64,000 nt of DNA from Nageia nagi (taxonomy: Eukaryota; Pinophyta): the NCBI GenBank assembly GCA_050084985.1, contig JBITNC010000002.1, positions 22,010,001 to 22,074,000 on the forward strand, given 5' to 3'. Positions 59,451 through 64,000 of this stretch are shown piece by piece (the stretch's first letter is position 1; the number at the start of each line of letters is the position of its first letter). Under the pieces are notes generated by a model, which had not been told where the DNA came from, searched no databases, and saw only the letters and a program-made list of their open reading frames with translations. The position numbers and the translations under genes were made by a program.

Positions 59451-60040
59451 CAATATTGATCAATTGTTATTTTGTTGACATCACCATCTTCCACCCATCA
59501 TACCATGTATTAAGAGTCAAGGTACCACCCCTCTCAAGTCCAGGTAAACACCCTAACATTCTAGCATATTTGCAACTCATCATACATATTAGCTTTAGCA
59601 TTACCCTTGAGCATACCCCTTTGCTTACCATCACTTGAAGCAAAGTTATCATAATCCTATCATATCATTGTCATCCCTTGTGATCCATTCAACATAGGAA
59701 AAGGTTAGCATTCATTTTATCTACCATTAATTAGGGAAAAGTTATCATTGATCACATTATTGAGCATAATATGTCATAAGCCAAACATAATATCATGTTA
59801 ACATAAATAGGATCATTTAGCATTGGCCATATCTTTGGGAGCATTTAGCACTTATATCTTAGCATAAGGCAGGTTTGCATACCTACACCAATCCACCATC
59901 CTTATCTACAAAATATCATTGAGAATTTATCACACATCATTGATCATCATCATATCATTTGCCACACTCAATATTTTATCATCAAAACATGATATTTTAG
60001 ACTTTTATGCTAATCCTTACATGCTTGCAAGACTCATCTT

Positions 60041-60053
60041 AAAAGGGTGCATC
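60041..60053 (+). other. Purine-rich run before the 3' LTR of element G
   Basis: AAAAGGGTGCATC immediately before the LTR; imperfect but correctly placed for a plus-strand primer. Confidence 0.4.
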
Positions 60054-61048
60054 CATAGAAACATTGAAAATACATATATTAAGCATAATTTTTCCTATCC
60101 AATAACACCATTAGTAAACTTGGTTAAAATAAAACTAAAATCAGCCAATCAGGTTAGTTGTCAATTGGCTTATTAATTAGTCACTTGTCATATTAGTTAG
60201 TTTCTAAATCCTAATCTAGATGTCGATTAGGCAATCATTATGTTGGTTAGGTTTAGGTCCTGTATATAGGTTAAAATAATTTTATTTTATCTCTCTAGCT
60301 CCATTTTCAAAATTTGTCTTCTAATGTCACCTAAGTCAAGCTTGTAATATGTTGCCACCCTAAGTACTATCCAAGCACCCAAGCACAAGCACCCAAACAT
60401 CAATCTATTATGAATTTAGGAGAAACCATGAATACATGAAGGATTCATCCACCCATTTGAATACATATGAAGTTGTAATCATTATTTATCAATATTATAT
60501 TCTTATATGTTGTGAATTTTTTAGTTTTATAAGTACTTAGAGTCCATTGGAGCTATTGAGATAGCACTGTATCCATTGTAGCATAGTGTTTTATTTTTTA
60601 CTGTAAATTTAGCTTACATGTTAGGTTAATATCATCCTAAAATTTTGTATGTCATTATTTATTGATTTATATATTATATATTTAACACAAAATAACATTT
60701 TAGCATAGATGTCTTGCATGCATACCAATTTATCATAAAATTAATAAAAAGCATATCATTTAGCATTAGCTTAGAACATAACATTATACCATTAGGTATT
60801 GTGATATTTTATACCATTAATTTTATTAAAAACAAGGGGTATTACATCATTGTATAAAATTCTAACTCATATCCAATGTATTAAATACTTGTGTATTGAA
60901 GTTACCGTCTAACAATTTGTGCATGCAAGTGTTAGATAGCTAAAAAGCAAGGATCATAAAAGCAAATCAACTCTATATCATCCATCTTTTATTGTATTTT
61001 TTTTAGATATTTCTTGCAAGAAATTATAGGTTTAAATAGGGTAATTCA
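60054..61048 (+). repeat. 3' LTR of element G
   Basis: Aligned partner of 55355-56331. The opening TG appears mutated to CA (CATAGAAACA against TGTAGACACC). Confidence 0.8.
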
Positions 61049-61053
61049 ATATC

Positions 61054-62020
61054 AACCTATTTTATATTAATTTATTCTACTATATATTTATTTATTTTTC
61101 ATTTTGTGCACTAGATTTAGAGGCAATCGTTGTTGTATTAAACTGCCTAGTTTAAGACTAGTTTGATTTTGAACATTATGAATTTCATTCTAGATATTCA
61201 TTTTAATTTTTTTTGTTGGATATTTATTTTTTATACCTTTCCAACCATATACAATTCACCATAACTTATATCAAAAATTTCATCACAATCAATGATTTCT
61301 CGTGATGCACTTACCTAGTCTTCCTCAATAGTAGTCTATGAATACATTCACTTACACCTGATATTTTCCATACTTAAATTACTCCATAAATTTTATGCAT
61401 TACATTATTGGAAAATTTTTTCTTCCCCTTTTTATCCATATATAACATGATACCCTTTGAATATAAATTTCCACTTTTCCAACCTATTATTTTGGCACTA
61501 CAAATAAGTCCTATTCTAGCGATACAATGAACACCTTTCATGTCATTAAGAATAACTATAGTTTAGAAACTCCTTTTGAGTTGATTATTTCTCCATTATA
61601 AAATATTATTTCCAAATTTTCCATCAATATATAATAATATATACTTTTTCATTAATTTTCATTGGTGAAATCAGCCCTCTTTGGAAACTAAATTCATGAT
61701 AGGACTATCTTGGTGACCACATTGTAGTATGGTGACCTCAACTTTAGAAGAAAATTATTACATATATACTAAATGGATTAAGGTATGTGAGTAATTAGTA
61801 TAAATATTTATTTTATACCTTTTCAACCACATATAACACTTGATATATTTATCAAGTTCAGTTTAACGATTTCTACAATTTTGTTAATCTATCATTCTTG
61901 AAGGTTGAACATCAATTTTGTGGTGTCCAAACCCATAACCATCAAATTATTCAATTTGTATCAACTAATTTAGGCCTTAAAAAATAAAATTCCATTTTTT
62001 TTATTAAATATTAAAAATAT
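61054..62020. other. AT-rich intergenic DNA
   Basis: No supported gene. Confidence 0.45.
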
Positions 62021-64000
62021 TATAGGTTGTTCATTAGCATTTGAAGGTTGACAAACATTTAAAATCTTCATTTAGTATCAAAGCAATCCATTCTATTGGG
62101 TTAAAATGGAATAAAATAATGGAAAAACAATACAACAAAAAATTTCTATATTCAATGGTGAATAATTTAATTAATAGTTTAATGAGAAAATCTCCTCATA
62201 TGACAAGCTCTTTAGAGTCTTATTTCACAAGGTTATTTAAAACTTGATGCTACAGCCTTTGCAGAACTTGTAGCAAATGAGAAGGACCTTTTAAAGAACA
62301 AAAAGAAGAATGTTAAAGCCTTGTTTGTCATACAAAGTGGGATATATGTGTTTATCTTTCCCAATATTGTAGAATGAAAATAATCCAAATAATCATGTGA
62401 TACTCTTTGAAGTAACTACAAATGATCTTCAAAGGTAAGAGTAGCTAAGCCTCAACTCTTATATAGGGATTTTGAATCCTTAAAAATGAATGATGATGAC
62501 ACCATTGAGGTATTCATGAATAGAGTACAAGATTTGGTTAATGTCATTCATGCATATGGTGACACACTATATTATATTAATATCATGGATAAAGTACTGA
62601 GAATCTTTCCTAGTAAGTTTGATCCTATCATCATTACCATTGAGAAATTTAATGGCAAATCATCTACATCCTCTACTTAAGCTGCTTGGAAGATTACAAA
62701 CTTAAGTTGTCTCAATTAACTCTACTTAAGTTGTCTCAATTAACTCTACTTAAGTTGTTTGGAAGCTTACAAACCTATGACTATAGAATGAAAGCTAGGT
62801 CTAAAAATCTTGATAAAGTATTCTAAGAAAAATTAGATTTAATGACAAATCATCTACATCCTCTACTTTATAATCTTCTTTAAGAGGTCATGTAAGAGTT
62901 CATGATGGATCAAGCCCTGGAAGAGGCAATCATGGTAGAGGAAGAGGCATTTCAACCAACATAAGTTAAAGATCAAACTAAAAATATTATGACTATATTA
63001 GAAAAGATAATCACAATGAATAGAAATGCTTCAATTGGTATTAGAGAATTGAGGCCTTCAACCTCAAAAATTCCAATTGGTATTAGATAGTAACAAATTC
63101 ATGGATTTTTTATTAGCACTTGAAGGTTAATGAATATTCAAAATCTTTGGTATCAAAGCATTTTATTCTATTACATTAAAATAAAATCAAATAATGAAAA
63201 CATAATGTAGTTGTAGATTCTTGTACCAAGTTGTGAACACTTTGAGTACTAGATTATTCAAATGAGAATGTTTCACATATCACAAAGTATTTATAATCAT
63301 ATTTCAGAAGGTTATATAGAACTAATGTTATAGCCTTTACTACACTTATAATATATAAGTAGAAGGAGATTTTGTAGATAAAAAAGAAGGATGCCAAAGC
63401 CTTGTTTGTTATAAAAAGTGGAATATATATGTATATCTTTCCCAAGATTGCAGAATACAAGTAATACAAATAATCATAAGAGACTCTTGAGAGTGCCTAA
63501 AAAGGATTTTCAAATGTAAGAGTAGCTAAGCTTCATCTCTTACATAGGGATTTTGAATCCTTAAAAATGAATGATGATGAGACCATTGAGGTCTTCATGA
63601 GTAGAGTACAAGATTTGGTAAATGTCATTCATATCTAGATGGTAGGGCACTAGATGATATTAGGATTATGGGTAAAGTGTTGAGAAGGCTTACTATGAAG
63701 TTTGAACGTATCATTACAATTGAGGAATATATAGATACTTATGTCAATTAACTATACTTGAGTTGCTTGGAAGCTTGCAGACATATGAGCAAAGAATGAA
63801 AGAGAATTCTAAAAATCATGATCAAGAACTCCAAGATAAACTCAAAAGTAATGATCAATCATCTACCTCCTCTAGTTCATAATCTTCTTTAAGAGGTTGT
63901 GGTAGAGTTTGTAATGGATTAGGTCAAGGAATAGGAAATTGTGGTAGAGGAAGAGGCAAGTCAGCTAGCAAAAATCCAAGGTCAACCCAAAAATAAAAAG
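62020..64000 (+). pseudogene. Copia gag fragment in tandem duplicate
   Basis: Two copies of a copia (UBN2-type) gag region with a period of about 1081 bases: first 62020-63090, second 63100 to the window end. Copy 1 has ESLKMNDDDTIEVFMNRVQD, LVNVIHAYGDTLYYINIMDK and VLRIFPSKFDPIIITIEK (62470-62650), then SSLRGHVRVHDGS and a Gly/Arg-rich GRGNHGRGRG. Copy 2 repeats the order and ends GNCGRGRGKSASKNPRS. Both have stops. No pol follows within the window. Confidence 0.75.
62699..62760. repeat. 24-bp tandem repeat in gag copy 1
   Basis: CTCTACTTAAGTTGTCTCAA plus TTAA repeated about 2.5 times; absent from the second gag copy, so it arose after the duplication. Confidence 0.85.

Larger units (their letters stand above)
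55355..61048 (+). mobile_element. Large non-autonomous LTR element G (LARD-like)
   Basis: LTRs of about 977 bp (55355-56331) and 995 bp (60054-61048) flank 3.7 kb without any gag or pol domain. A gypsy-type primer site follows the 5' LTR and a purine-rich run precedes the 3' LTR. Flanks ATATT (55350-55354) and ATATC (61049-61053) are a likely target duplication with one mismatch. The interior from about 57850 to 59450 is dominated by ATCATC/TCATCATT words. The LTRs have diverged considerably, so it is old. An alternative is that 55355-56331 is the 3' LTR of gypsy F and the pair formed by recombination, but the matching flanks favour a single element. Confidence 0.75.

Overview
The window looks like nuclear DNA of a seed plant with a very large, retrotransposon-filled genome, most likely a gymnosperm. 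This is inferred from the strong AT bias, long gene-poor stretches, mostly old and stop-riddled LTR retrotransposons and LINEs, and only two convincing host genes, both intronless. I cannot name the species.

Host genes: (1) a P-class pentatricopeptide repeat (PPR) gene on the minus strand at 18156-20285, resembling Arabidopsis At1g09820; (2) a GRAS-family transcription factor of the SHORT-ROOT clade on the plus strand at 37592-38830, with a TATA box about 120 bases upstream. Nothing suggests that they work together.

Layout. 69-5783: Ty3/gypsy element A (minus strand), LTRs on both sides, pol degraded. 5784-11.5 kb: intergenic DNA with two tandem-repeat arrays (5907-6480), a decayed minus-strand coding stretch (8672-9436) and a detached copy of the PPR 3' flank (10683-10895). 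11.56-13.98 kb: LINE relic. 13.98-15.22 kb: an unusual block of tandem hairpins and a 24-bp minisatellite. 15.59-16.83 kb: a second LINE relic of another family. 17.8-20.3 kb: PPR gene and 3' flank. 20.3-27.6 kb: intergenic, with a MITE-like hairpin (21284-21449), a (TA)n tract between inverted arms (23413-23516), a promoter-like segment (24927-25228) and a possible SINE. 27.64-33.56 kb: gypsy element B (plus), whose gag is split by copia element C (28057-31337, minus). 37.5-38.8 kb: SHORT-ROOT-like gene. 41736-45373: element D, a structurally complete LTR retrotransposon (matched 311-bp LTRs, perfect 5-bp target duplication, tRNA-Met primer site, polypurine tract) with no recognisable gag or pol, instead carrying a long acidic, cysteine-rich reading frame I cannot identify. 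47.9-53.06 kb: copia element E (plus), nearly full pol. 53.06-54.9 kb: gypsy pol fragment F. 55355-61048: element G, a large non-autonomous LTR element without pol. 62.0-64.0 kb: copia gag fragment, tandemly duplicated with a period of about 1.08 kb.

The best candidate for something undescribed is element D with its two reading frames. After it come the hairpin/minisatellite block at 14.2-15.2 kb and element G. All identifications come from reading the sequence and from memory of protein families; no search was run.
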